From assembly GCA_031551865.1 (NCBI GenBank), contig JAVBMY010000004.1:277364-341363 (forward strand): a stretch of DNA of 64,000 nucleotides, in the 5' to 3' direction. The first letter of the stretch is position 1, and each line of letters starts with the position of its first letter. A program made the translations under genes and the position numbers. The DNA is from Rikenella sp031551865. GTDB taxonomy: Bacteria > Bacteroidota > Bacteroidia > Bacteroidales > Rikenellaceae. Below are positions 9,348 through 17,977 of the stretch, in pieces. A model generated the notes under the pieces. The model was not told the DNA's origin. It made no database searches and saw nothing but the letters and a program-made list of their open reading frames with translations.

Positions 9348-10949
9348 ATGTTTGACCAATCCTATAAAATCAGCTACCCCGCCTCCGAGAAAATCCACAT
9401 CCCCGGCACCCTGTTCCCCGAAATCAACGTGCCTATGCGCCGCGTGATGCTGACCGACACAGTGAAAACCGTAAACGGCGAAAAACTCACGACCCCCAAC
9501 GATCCCGTCATCATCTACGACACCAGCGGCCCCTACACCGACCCGGGCATCGCCATCGACCTTGAAAAAGGGTTACCGAAACTACGCGCCAAATGGCCCC
9601 GCAGCGAAGCCGAAGCAGGGCTCACCCAGTTCCAGGCCGCCCGGCGCGGAATCATCACTCCCGAGATGGAATTCGTGGCCATCCGCGAAAATCAGGGCGC
9701 CGCAGAGAGCCGGATTACCCCCGAATTCATCCGCCGCGAGATCGCCGAAGGGCGCGCTATCATCCCTGCCAACCGCAACCACCCCGAGGCCGAACCGATG
9801 ATCATCGGCCGAGAGTTCCTGGTCAAGATCAACACCAACATCGGCAACTCGGCCACCTCGTCAGGTATAGAAGAAGAGGTTGAAAAAGCCGTCTGGAGCT
9901 GTTACTGGGGCGGCGATACCCTGATGGACCTCTCGACCGGTAACGACATCCACCGCACGCGCGAATGGATCCTGCGCAACTGCCCCGTTCCTGTAGGCAC
10001 CGTACCCATCTACCAGGCCCTCGAAAAGGTCGGCGGCAAGGCCGAAGCACTGACCTGGGAAGTCTACCGCGACACACTCATCGAGCAATGCGAACAAGGC
10101 GTCGACTACTTCACCATCCACGCCGGGCTGCTGCAACAACACATCCCGCTGGCCGCCCGGCGCCGCACCGGCATCGTGTCGCGCGGTGGTTCGATCATGG
10201 CCAAATGGATGACCCACCACCGGCAGGAAAGCTTCCTGTATACTCGTTTCGAGGAAATTTGCGACATCCTGGCCCGCTACGACGTGGCCGTGTCACTCGG
10301 CGACGGCCTCCGCCCCGGCTGTATCGACGATGCCAACGACCCGGCGCAGTTCGGCGAGCTGGCCGTGTTGGGCGAATTGACCCTGCAGGCCTGGGACTGC
10401 GGCGTACAGGTGCTGATCGAAGGCCCCGGCCACGTGCCGATGCACAAAATCGCCGAGAACACCGAGCGTCAGCTTAAAGAATGCCACGGAGCCCCGTTCT
10501 ACACCCTCGGGCCGCTCGTCACCGACATCGCCCCCGGCTACGACCACATCACCTCGGGCATCGGCGCCGCCATCATCGGCTGGCAGGGCACGGCCATGCT
10601 CTGCTACGTGACGCCGAAAGAGCACCTCGGCCTGCCCGACCGCGAAGACGTGCGCACGGGCGTGATCACCTACAAGATCGCCGCACACGCTGCCGATCTC
10701 GCCAAAGGGCATCCCGGGGCCCAAGTACGCGACAATGCGCTGAGCAAAGCGCGGTTCGAGTTCCGCTGGCGCGACCAGTTCAACCTGTCGCTCGACCCCG
10801 CGCGGGCACTGGAATATTTCAAAGCACGGCACGGCGGGCACATCGCCGGCGAGGGCGCCCACCGCGAAGATTCGGAATTCTGCACCATGTGCGGCCCCGA
10901 TTTCTGCGCCATGAAACTCAGCTGCGAACTTTTTTCCGAAACGGAATAG
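9348..10949 (+). CDS. thiC: Phosphomethylpyrimidine synthase ThiC
   Basis: ThiC is the radical-SAM enzyme that rearranges aminoimidazole ribotide into HMP-phosphate for thiamine. The start is the ATG at 9348 (MFDQSYKIS), because the open frame upstream to 9177 runs through the repeat element and looks non-coding. This gives 533 aa, short for the family owing to a trimmed N-terminal domain. The C-terminal CX2CX4C cluster motif is present at Cys512, Cys515 and Cys520 (CTMCGPDFC). It stands alone here, without other thi genes and without a recognisable TPP riboswitch, unlike the usual Bacteroidetes thi operon. Confidence 0.95.
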   Translation: MFDQSYKISYPASEKIHIPGTLFPEINVPMRRVMLTDTVKTVNGEKLTTPNDPVIIYDTSGPYTDPGIAIDLEKGLPKLRAKWPRSEAEAGLTQFQAARRGIITPEMEFVAIRENQGAAESRITPEFIRREIAEGRAIIPANRNHPEAEPMIIGREFLVKINTNIGNSATSSGIEEEVEKAVWSCYWGGDTLMDLSTGNDIHRTREWILRNCPVPVGTVPIYQALEKVGGKAEALTWEVYRDTLIEQCEQGVDYFTIHAGLLQQHIPLAARRRTGIVSRGGSIMAKWMTHHRQESFLYTRFEEICDILARYDVAVSLGDGLRPGCIDDANDPAQFGELAVLGELTLQAWDCGVQVLIEGPGHVPMHKIAENTERQLKECHGAPFYTLGPLVTDIAPGYDHITSGIGAAIIGWQGTAMLCYVTPKEHLGLPDREDVRTGVITYKIAAHAADLAKGHPGAQVRDNALSKARFEFRWRDQFNLSLDPARALEYFKARHGGHIAGEGAHREDSEFCTMCGPDFCAMKLSCELFSETE

Positions 10950-11014
10950 ATATCCAGGTCCTTGAACCGTTCAAAAGCCCCGTACAGTCCCGGCTAAAAA
11001 AGAGTCTCTGACCC

Positions 11015-11119
11015 TGTCATCCCGAGCGCAGCCGAGGGAACTTTTCAATGCAAGACTCGACTGAGGTCACAATCAGCGATGTTTTTTGAAAAGTTCCCTC
11101 GGCTGCGCTTGGGATGACA
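11015..11119. repeat. REPIN-like inverted repeat
   Basis: The left arm is TGTCATCCCGAGCGCAGCCG then AGGGAACTTTTC. The right arm ending at 11119 is its reverse complement with one or two changes. It lies between thiC and rpsA. Confidence 0.8.
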
Positions 11120-11192
11120 TATATTAAGAGGGTTGGCATGCACCAACACTTCGCTCAGGATGCCATGGATTTTATTTTTCAAATAAAAGGAG

Positions 11193-11200
11193 TACCTTTG
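11193..11200 (+). promoter_or_regulatory. Bacteroidetes -7 box TACCTTTG for rpsA
   Basis: An exact TAnnTTTG match, about 100 nt before the rpsA start codon, giving rpsA a moderately long leader. Confidence 0.6.
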
Positions 11201-11300
11201 CGGGCGCTCCGTTTCGCCCGCGGGCAGAACGCGAAGCTCAATACATACCGTCCAACCCATTAATCTCGCACACACCGCTTAACACCGGTACCAAACGAAA

Positions 11301-13424
11301 ATGGCAAAAACAACCGAAACCGCTGCCGCCGAAAAGCCCGCAGCAAAAAAGACCACCGCCGCTAAGGCGACCACCACCAAAGCCGCTGCTGCCAAAAAGC
11401 CCGCAGCCGCCAAAGCCGCTGCTCCCAAAACCACCGCAGCTGCAAAAAAGACTACAGCGCCCAAAACCACCGCTGCCGCAAAACCCGTAGCCGCTAAAGC
11501 CAGCAAAGCCAAAGCTACCGAAGAAGAGGTAATCGTTGCTGCCGAAGAGGTAGCCGCTCCCGATGCCATGGCCGCCGCCGAAGCTGCCGCAGCCGCAGCC
11601 GAGGCTCCTAAAGCCGAGCCCAAAGCTGCCAAACCCGCCGCCAAATCCGCCAAAAGCGGCTCGGCCGGTTCCCCCGAAAACGACTCGTTCGACTGGGACG
11701 CCTTCGAAGGCGAAGCAGCCCTTTACGGTGGCAAATCAAAAGAATCGATTGCCGAAAGCTACGACCAGACCCTTTCCAACATCCAGTCCGGCGAAGTCCT
11801 CGAAGGCACCGTGACCTCGATCGACAAACGCGAAGTGCTCGTAAACATCGGTTTCAAATCCGAAGGCGTGATCGCCGCCACCGAATTCCGCTACAACCCC
11901 GACCTCGCCGTGGGCGACAAAGTCGAAGTCTACGTGGAGTCATCGGAAGACAAACGCGGACAGCTCATCCTTTCGCACAAGAAAGCCCGCCAGCTCCGCT
12001 CTTGGGACCGCGTGAACGAGGCCCTCGAAAAAGACGAAATCATCAAAGGTTACGTGAAATGCCGCACCAAAGGCGGTATGATCGTCGACGTGTTCGGCAT
12101 CGAGGCCTTCCTGCCCGGCTCGCAGATCGACGTGAAACCCATCCGCGACTACGACATCTACGTCGACAAGACCATGGAATTCAAAGTCGTTAAGATCAAC
12201 CAGGAATTCCGCAACGTCGTCGTTTCGCACAAAGCCCTTATCGAAGCCGAACTCGAAGCCCAAAAGAAAGAGATCATCGGTAAACTCGAAAAAGGCCAGA
12301 TCCTCGAAGGCGTGGTCAAAAACATCACCTCGTACGGCGTGTTCATCGACCTGGGCGGCGTCGACGGCCTGATCCACATCACCGACCTCAGCTGGGGCCG
12401 CGTGAATCATCCCGAAGAAGTCGTACAGCTCGACCAGAAACTCAACGTCGTGATCCTCGATTTCGACGACGCCAAGAAACGCATCGCCCTCGGCCTCAAG
12501 CAGCTCACCCCGCACCCGTGGGAAGCCCTTGCCGCTGACCTCAAAGTAGGCGATAAAGTGAAAGGCAAAGTAGTCGTTATGGCTGACTACGGCGCTTTCG
12601 TCGAAGTAGCCCCCGGCATTGAAGGCCTGATCCACGTGAGCGAAATGAGCTGGTCTCAGCACCTGCGTTCGGCTCAGGACTTCCTGAAAGTGGGCGACAC
12701 CGTCGAAGCCGTGATCCTCACCCTCGACCGCGACGACCACAAAATGTCGCTCGGGATCAAACAACTCACCCCCGACCCGTGGGAAAATATCGAGACCAAA
12801 TACCCCGTGGGCTCGCGCCACACCGCCAAAGTGCGTAACTTCACAAACTTCGGCGTATTCGTAGAGATCGAAGAAGGCGTCGACGGCCTGATCCACATCT
12901 CAGACCTCAGCTGGACCAAGAAAATCAAACACCCGTCGGAATTCACCCAGATCGGCGAACCCATCGAAGTTCAAGTACTCGAAATCGACAAGGACAACCG
13001 CCGCCTCAGCCTCGGCCACAAGCAAGTCGAAGAGAACCCCTGGGACACCTACGAAAGTATCTACACCCCCGACTCGGTACACACCGGTACCATCAGCGAA
13101 GTAACCGAACGCGGCGCTGTGGTTTCGATGGCCGAAGGCGGCGAAGGCTTCTGCCCCACCCGCGGCATGAGCAAAGCCGATGGATCGGTAGTCGGTAAAG
13201 GCGAGACCCTCGAATTCCGCGTGCTTGAGTTCAACAAGAACAACCGCAAGCTGACCCTCTCGCACACCCGCACCTTCGAAGAGGCCAAACACGCTGAAGA
13301 AGCAGTGAAAGAAGCCACGACCCAGGACGCCGTGAAAAAACTTTCGTCATCGATGGAAAAAACCACGCTGGGCGACCTGTCCGGTCTGGCCGAACTCAAG
13401 GCCAAAATGGAAGAAGGTAAATAA
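11301..13424 (+). CDS. rpsA: 30S ribosomal protein S1 with Ala/Lys-rich N-terminal extension
   Basis: S1 docks mRNA on the 30S subunit. The 707-aa product has six S1/OB repeats: roughly QSGEVLEGTVTSIDKREVLV, KDEIIKGYVKCRTKGG, KGQILEGVVKNITSYGVFI, VGDKVKGKVVVMADYGAFV, VGSRHTAKVRNFTNFGVFV and PDSVHTGTISEVTERGAVV. Before them lie about 125 residues of Ala, Lys, Thr and Pro repeats (AAKKTTAAKA-like), histone-H1-like and strongly basic, ending in an acidic Ala/Glu stretch. Such a tail is absent from E. coli S1 and makes this protein about 110 residues longer than the roughly 600 aa expected in Bacteroides. The frame is intact and codon use is like the rest. Confidence 0.95.
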   Translation: MAKTTETAAAEKPAAKKTTAAKATTTKAAAAKKPAAAKAAAPKTTAAAKKTTAPKTTAAAKPVAAKASKAKATEEEVIVAAEEVAAPDAMAAAEAAAAAAEAPKAEPKAAKPAAKSAKSGSAGSPENDSFDWDAFEGEAALYGGKSKESIAESYDQTLSNIQSGEVLEGTVTSIDKREVLVNIGFKSEGVIAATEFRYNPDLAVGDKVEVYVESSEDKRGQLILSHKKARQLRSWDRVNEALEKDEIIKGYVKCRTKGGMIVDVFGIEAFLPGSQIDVKPIRDYDIYVDKTMEFKVVKINQEFRNVVVSHKALIEAELEAQKKEIIGKLEKGQILEGVVKNITSYGVFIDLGGVDGLIHITDLSWGRVNHPEEVVQLDQKLNVVILDFDDAKKRIALGLKQLTPHPWEALAADLKVGDKVKGKVVVMADYGAFVEVAPGIEGLIHVSEMSWSQHLRSAQDFLKVGDTVEAVILTLDRDDHKMSLGIKQLTPDPWENIETKYPVGSRHTAKVRNFTNFGVFVEIEEGVDGLIHISDLSWTKKIKHPSEFTQIGEPIEVQVLEIDKDNRRLSLGHKQVEENPWDTYESIYTPDSVHTGTISEVTERGAVVSMAEGGEGFCPTRGMSKADGSVVGKGETLEFRVLEFNKNNRKLTLSHTRTFEEAKHAEEAVKEATTQDAVKKLSSSMEKTTLGDLSGLAELKAKMEEGK

Positions 13425-13560
13425 CCTCGCGCCATATCGGAGTCGCGTCATAATTCGCATACTCCGGCGGCTCACCCTCTGCCGGGGCTGCGTGCCACAC
13501 CGTTCCAAACACGCAACAGCACCTCAGCCCCGGCATTTTTCCCCACAATACCCTTTAGTA

Positions 13561-13630
13561 GGGCGTTACCGGCAGCACCCGGGCTCCCCCGAGCCCTCCC
13601 CCGCCCCACGCTGCCGGTGCGCCCTTTTTT
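13561..13630 (+). terminator. Likely rpsA terminator
   Basis: Outer arms GGGC and ACCGGCAGC pair with GCTGCCGGT and GCCC, directly followed by TTTTTT. The loop is long and GC-rich. It sits 136 nt after the rpsA stop. Confidence 0.65.
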
Positions 13631-13647
13631 CGTACCCTGTATTTCCG

Positions 13648-13655
13648 TATATTTG
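13648..13655 (+). promoter_or_regulatory. Bacteroidetes -7 box TATATTTG
   Basis: An exact TAnnTTTG match immediately after the rpsA terminator, and the likely promoter of the DUF3472 lipoprotein gene starting at 13760. Confidence 0.6.
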
Positions 13656-13759
13656 CCCGGTCAAACGGTTGTCGCTTTCGGTCCCGCGGTCTCTTCATCA
13701 CCCCTTGTCCGATCTGCCATCGCCCGGCAAACTTCCTGAAGGTCAAATACACACACGAG

Positions 13760-15070
13760 ATGAAACGCCTGAATGCCCTATTGCTCTCTGTCCTGACCCT
13801 CACCGCCTGCGGCCAAGAGAGCGGCGACCCCGTCAGCCCGCAACCCTTCGACAACCCCACCGCGGAAGTATCGTTGCAAGGCAACACCTACACCACCTCG
13901 GGCAACGACATCGTGAACGGCGGCAACGGAACGATCACCGGCTGGAGTTCACCGTCAACCGTACTGAGCGCCTACTTCCGGGTGCCCGCTTCGGGAAGCC
14001 TGACCCTGGGCTTGAAATACTCGGCCACGCAGGCAAACACCGTACGAGTGGCCTGTCAGGGAACCATTTTCGAAGCCCGCCTCGTGCCCGGCGCCGACAA
14101 AACCCTCAAGCTCGGTGACATTGCTGGCGTGACGGCCGGATACATCCGTGTCGACTTGCAAGGCATCAGCCGCTTCGGTGCTATCTTCGGAAACATCCAC
14201 AGCCTCCTGCTGGGCGGAGTGGCCGCTCAGGGCGAGGTGATCTCTGTCAACAACACGGATTATTATTACTGGGGCCGCCGCGGGCCGTCGGTGCATATGA
14301 ACTATACGCTTCCCGCAAGTGACATCGAATGGGTCTACAACGAAGTGACCGTGCCCGAAGGTTCCGACCCCATCGGCAGTTATTTCATGGCTAATGGATT
14401 CTCGGACGGCTATTTCGGAATGCAGGTGAACAGCGCCACCGAACGCCGGATCCTTTTCTCGGTCTGGAGCCCTTACGCCACCGACGATCCCGACGCCATC
14501 CCCGACGACGAACGGGTCTTGCTCAATTACAAAGGCAGCACCGTGACCTCGCAGCCCTTCGGCGGCGAAGGCTCCGGCCGCCAGAACTTCATGGTATTCA
14601 ACTGGAAGACCGGCGTGACCTACGGATTCCTGACCCAGATCGCCCCCGACCCCGACCGCGCGAACTACACGAAATACACCTGCTACTTCTACGACTCCGA
14701 AGCGTCGCGCTGGATGCTGATCGCCAGTAACTCACGCCCCAAAACGACTACCTATTATACACGAGCCCACTCCTTTCTCGAAAACTTCAACCCCGCCTGC
14801 GGTTACATTACACGCAAAGTATACTTCGGTAACCTTTGGGCTTGCAACACCCAGGGACAATGGGCCGAAGTCACGAAAGCGAGCTTCAGCTACGACGCCA
14901 CTGCCGCTACAAAACAACGTATGGACTACAAAGGCGGCTCGGAAGGCGACCGGTTCTTCCTGCAAAACTGCGGTTTCTTCAGCGACTATACTATCCGGGG
15001 TGTCGCTTTCACCCGCACAACCAACGGCATAGCCCCGGCCATTGACTTTGCGGCGCTGCCCGTGCAATAA
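13760..15070 (+). CDS. DUF3472-family lipoprotein with DUF5077-like N-terminal domain
   Basis: This 436-aa protein has a lipoprotein signal (LTLTAC, Cys19), a DUF5077-like beta domain (about 30-150) and a DUF3472 domain (about 165-310, with YYYWGRRGPSVHMNY and SYFMANGFSDGYFGMQ). These families are common in gut Bacteroidetes and often accompany glycan-use genes; no enzyme activity is established to my knowledge. It is likely anchored in the outer membrane. It is a single gene with its own promoter; no sus-type neighbours are present. Confidence 0.8.
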   Translation: MKRLNALLLSVLTLTACGQESGDPVSPQPFDNPTAEVSLQGNTYTTSGNDIVNGGNGTITGWSSPSTVLSAYFRVPASGSLTLGLKYSATQANTVRVACQGTIFEARLVPGADKTLKLGDIAGVTAGYIRVDLQGISRFGAIFGNIHSLLLGGVAAQGEVISVNNTDYYYWGRRGPSVHMNYTLPASDIEWVYNEVTVPEGSDPIGSYFMANGFSDGYFGMQVNSATERRILFSVWSPYATDDPDAIPDDERVLLNYKGSTVTSQPFGGEGSGRQNFMVFNWKTGVTYGFLTQIAPDPDRANYTKYTCYFYDSEASRWMLIASNSRPKTTTYYTRAHSFLENFNPACGYITRKVYFGNLWACNTQGQWAEVTKASFSYDATAATKQRMDYKGGSEGDRFFLQNCGFFSDYTIRGVAFTRTTNGIAPAIDFAALPVQ

Positions 15071-15103
15071 ACGTAATTTTCACCCTATATCAGCCATTTG
15101 CTT

Positions 15104-15209
15104 TGTCATCCCGAGCAGAGCTGAGGGAACTTTTTAAAGACTGTCATCATAACAAGTCTCTCCTCTACTGGAAAAATAAAAAGTTCCCTCGGCTCCGCTC
15201 GGGATGATA
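15104..15209. repeat. REPIN-like inverted repeat
   Basis: Arms begin TGTCATCCCGAGCAGAGCTG and end CTCCGCTCGGGATGATA, with AAGTTCCCTC repeated inside. It lies between the DUF3472 gene and rnz. Confidence 0.75.
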
Positions 15210-15230
15210 TAATTTATTCCGGCGACTACG

Positions 15231-15238
15231 TATCTTTG
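15231..15238 (+). promoter_or_regulatory. -7 box TATCTTTG abutting rnz
   Basis: An exact TAnnTTTG match only 6 nt before the rnz ATG, so the transcript would begin at or next to the start codon (leaderless). No good -33 TTTG is visible. Confidence 0.6.
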
Positions 15239-15244
15239 TAACCT

Positions 15245-16099
15245 ATGCAATTCGAAATCACTGTCCTGGGCTGCAGTTCGGCGATGCCCTCGCCCAGCCG
15301 CCACCATACCGCCCACGCCATCAACGTGCACGAGCAGTATTTCCTCGTGGACTGTGGCGAAGGCACCCAATACCAGCTCCTGCGCTACGGCATCGGGCTC
15401 ATGAAGATCAACCAGATCTTCATCTCGCACATCCACGGCGACCATACGCTGGGCCTGGTCGGCCTGCTGTCGAGTATGGCCATGAACGGCCGCACGCGTG
15501 CGCTCGAACTCTTCGCCCCCCGCGCGGTGCACGAGATGATACGTTGCATGTTCGAATTCTACGGCCCCGAAAAAGAGCCGCCCTTCCCCATCGAATTCCG
15601 CGAGGTCGATACCCGCAAATACCAACTGGTGTTTGAAAACCGCGCCATCGAGGTGTGGAGCATCCCCTTGCGGCACCGTGTCCCCGCGAGCGGCTACCTG
15701 TTCCGCGAAAAGACCGGCACCCGCCGCTTTAAACCCGTCGAAGAGGGCGGCCTCGGCGAAACCCCGCGCAGCTACGCCTTTTGCAGCGACACCACCGCCT
15801 CGGCCAAAGTCGCAGGAATCGTGCAGGGGGTCGACCTGCTCTACCACGAAACCACCTACTTGTATGCCGACCGTGCGCTGGCTGTCAAAACCGGACACAG
15901 TACCGCCCGCCAGGCCGGACAGATCGCCGCCAAAGCCCAGGCCGGTACGCTGCTGATCGGGCACTACTCGTCGCGTTACAAAGAACTCGAACCGTTACAG
16001 GAAGAGGCCGGCGCAGAGTTTTCGAATGTGATCCTCGCCTCCGACGGCCTGCGGATCAGCATCGCCCGCGACCACCGCATCACTGTGGAACAAATGTGA
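15245..16099 (+). CDS. rnz: Ribonuclease Z (tRNase Z)
   Basis: RNase Z trims the 3' trailer of tRNA precursors lacking encoded CCA. The 284-aa metallo-beta-lactamase protein carries the HIHGDHTLGLVGLL signature near residues 61-74, the FCSDTTAS strand and the late HETTY and GHYSSRY motifs that complete the two-zinc site. It is a little shorter than the usual 300-310 aa. The start is fixed by the N-terminal strand MQFEITVLGCSSA right after the promoter. Cytosolic. Confidence 0.94.
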   Translation: MQFEITVLGCSSAMPSPSRHHTAHAINVHEQYFLVDCGEGTQYQLLRYGIGLMKINQIFISHIHGDHTLGLVGLLSSMAMNGRTRALELFAPRAVHEMIRCMFEFYGPEKEPPFPIEFREVDTRKYQLVFENRAIEVWSIPLRHRVPASGYLFREKTGTRRFKPVEEGGLGETPRSYAFCSDTTASAKVAGIVQGVDLLYHETTYLYADRALAVKTGHSTARQAGQIAAKAQAGTLLIGHYSSRYKELEPLQEEAGAEFSNVILASDGLRISIARDHRITVEQM

Positions 16100-16141
16100 A
16101 ATAATTTTGCGCCCGCCCGCCGAAAACCGGAGCGGAAAACG

Positions 16142-16149
16142 TAAATTTG
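16142..16149 (+). promoter_or_regulatory. -7 box TAAATTTG for guaA
   Basis: An exact TAnnTTTG match with about 120 nt of leader before the guaA ATG. I looked for a purine riboswitch in that leader and saw none. Confidence 0.55.
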
Positions 16150-16271
16150 TATCCTTCAACATGCCGCTTGCCATGCAAGTCAATGCATAAGTACTGGTGC
16201 CTCTGCCGAAAAATTGTAGCAACCTCAAAGCACGCATCCTTTCTAAAAATTCTTTTAAGCGCTCTATCCCT

Positions 16272-17798
16272 ATGGAAAAAATCCTCGTCCTCGACTTCGG
16301 TTCGCAGTACACGCAGCTTATCGCGCGCCGCATCCGCGAACTGAACGTCTACTGCGAAATACACCCCTACAACCACCCGCCCAAAATCGACGCATCCGTG
16401 AAAGGCGTCATCCTGAGCGGCAGCCCCTACTCGGTGCGCGACACCGAAGCCCCCCAGATCGACCTGAACGCCATCAAAGGCAAAATGCCGCTGCTCGGCG
16501 TCTGCTACGGCGCCCAATATCTGGCCCACAACTTCGGCGGCGAGGTAAAAGCCTCGAAAGTGCGTGAGTATGGCCGGGCCCTGCTCTCGAAGATCATTCC
16601 CGAAAACGCGCTCATCAAAGAATTGCGCGAAACCACCGCCGTGTGGATGTCGCACGGCGACACCATCGTCAAAGCCCCCGAAAACAGCGAGATCATCGCC
16701 AGCACCGCCGATGTGAAGGTGGCCGCCTTCCATATCGCCGGCGAGAACACCTGGGGCATCCAGTTCCACCCCGAAGTCTACCACAGCGAAGAAGGCATGA
16801 CCCTGTTGCGCCACTTCGTCGTGGACATCTGCGGCTGCAAGCAGGACTGGACTCCCGCCTCGTACGTCGAAAATACCATTCAGGAGCTCCGCGAACAACT
16901 CGGCAACGACAAAGTGGTGCTCGCCCTCTCCGGGGGTGTGGATTCGACCGTCTGCGCCGTGCTTCTCCAGCGTGCCATCGGCGACCGCCTGACCTGCATC
17001 TTCGTCGACCACGGCCTGCTACGCAAAGGCGAATTCGAAGGCGTACTCGAATCCTACAAACACATGGGACTGAACGTCAAGGGTATCGACGCCAGCGACA
17101 AGTTCCTGGCCGACCTGGCAGGCGTGACCGACCCTGAAGCCAAACGCAAAGTGATCGGCCGCGACTTCATCGAGGTGTTCGACGTCGAAGCCCACAAGAT
17201 CCAGGACGTCAAATGGCTCGGCCAGGGTACCATCTACCCCGACGTGATCGAATCCATCTCGGTAAACGGCCCGTCGGCCACCATCAAGTCGCACCACAAC
17301 GTGGGCGGCTTGCCCGAAAAGATGAACCTGAAGATCGTCGAGCCGCTCCGCCTGCTCTTCAAAGACGAAGTGCGCCGCATCGGCCGCGAACTGGGCATCG
17401 ACCCGATACTGCTAGGCCGCCACCCTTTCCCGGGACCCGGGCTTGGCATCCGCCTGCTCGGCGAGGTCACCAAACCGAAGCTCGACATCCTGCGCGAGGC
17501 CGACAAGATCTTCATCGACGCCCTGCGCGCCGAAGGCCTCTACGACAAGATATGGCAAGCCGGCGTGATGCTCTTGCCCGTGCAGAGCGTGGGTGTGATG
17601 GGCGATGAGCGCACCTACGAGTGGTGCGTGGCGCTACGCGCCGTCACCTCGACCGACGCCATGACCGCCGACTGGTACCACCTGCCCTACGAATTCATGG
17701 CCCGCGTGTCGAACGAGATCATCAACAAGGTGCGCGGCATCAACCGCGTGGTGTACGACATCAGTTCGAAACCACCGGCCACGATCGAGTGGGAATAG
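16272..17798 (+). CDS. guaA: GMP synthase (glutamine-hydrolysing)
   Basis: GuaA aminates XMP to GMP in the cytosol. The ATG at 16272 gives MEKILVLDFGSQYTQ, the conserved N-terminus, and 508 aa; the open frame upstream to 16197 is not needed. The class I glutamine amidotransferase half has its nucleophile at Cys78 (GVCYGAQ). The synthetase half has the PP-loop SGGVDS at 220-225 and ends with the dimerisation domain (KPPATIEWE). guaB lies 5 kb away on the opposite strand. Confidence 0.97.
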   Translation: MEKILVLDFGSQYTQLIARRIRELNVYCEIHPYNHPPKIDASVKGVILSGSPYSVRDTEAPQIDLNAIKGKMPLLGVCYGAQYLAHNFGGEVKASKVREYGRALLSKIIPENALIKELRETTAVWMSHGDTIVKAPENSEIIASTADVKVAAFHIAGENTWGIQFHPEVYHSEEGMTLLRHFVVDICGCKQDWTPASYVENTIQELREQLGNDKVVLALSGGVDSTVCAVLLQRAIGDRLTCIFVDHGLLRKGEFEGVLESYKHMGLNVKGIDASDKFLADLAGVTDPEAKRKVIGRDFIEVFDVEAHKIQDVKWLGQGTIYPDVIESISVNGPSATIKSHHNVGGLPEKMNLKIVEPLRLLFKDEVRRIGRELGIDPILLGRHPFPGPGLGIRLLGEVTKPKLDILREADKIFIDALRAEGLYDKIWQAGVMLLPVQSVGVMGDERTYEWCVALRAVTSTDAMTADWYHLPYEFMARVSNEIINKVRGINRVVYDISSKPPATIEWE

Positions 17799-17805
17799 TA
17801 TATTT

Positions 17806-17852
17806 AACGGTAAGGAGCGTGAAGCGCAATGCGCTTCACGCTCCTTACCGTT
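17806..17852. terminator. Perfect 23-bp inverted repeat, bidirectional terminator
   Basis: Arms 17806-17828 and 17830-17852 are exact reverse complements around a single central base, followed by TTTT on the plus strand. It lies between the convergent guaA and helicase genes. The sequence GCGCTTCACGCTCC also occurs in the repeat at 9280-9293. Confidence 0.75.
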
Positions 17853-17977
17853 TTATCAGGTTTTAAGGTATATGTAGATGCTTCGCGCCTGGCTACAAAC
17901 ACTCACATCCCGGGAGCAACCTTTAACAAGAAAGTGAAGAATAAACCGGCAATAACCAAGAAAATCATTCAGCCTAT

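Noticed and set aside
16100..16271. Purine riboswitch before guaA
   Set aside because: No paired kissing-loop aptamer or conserved core bases could be found.
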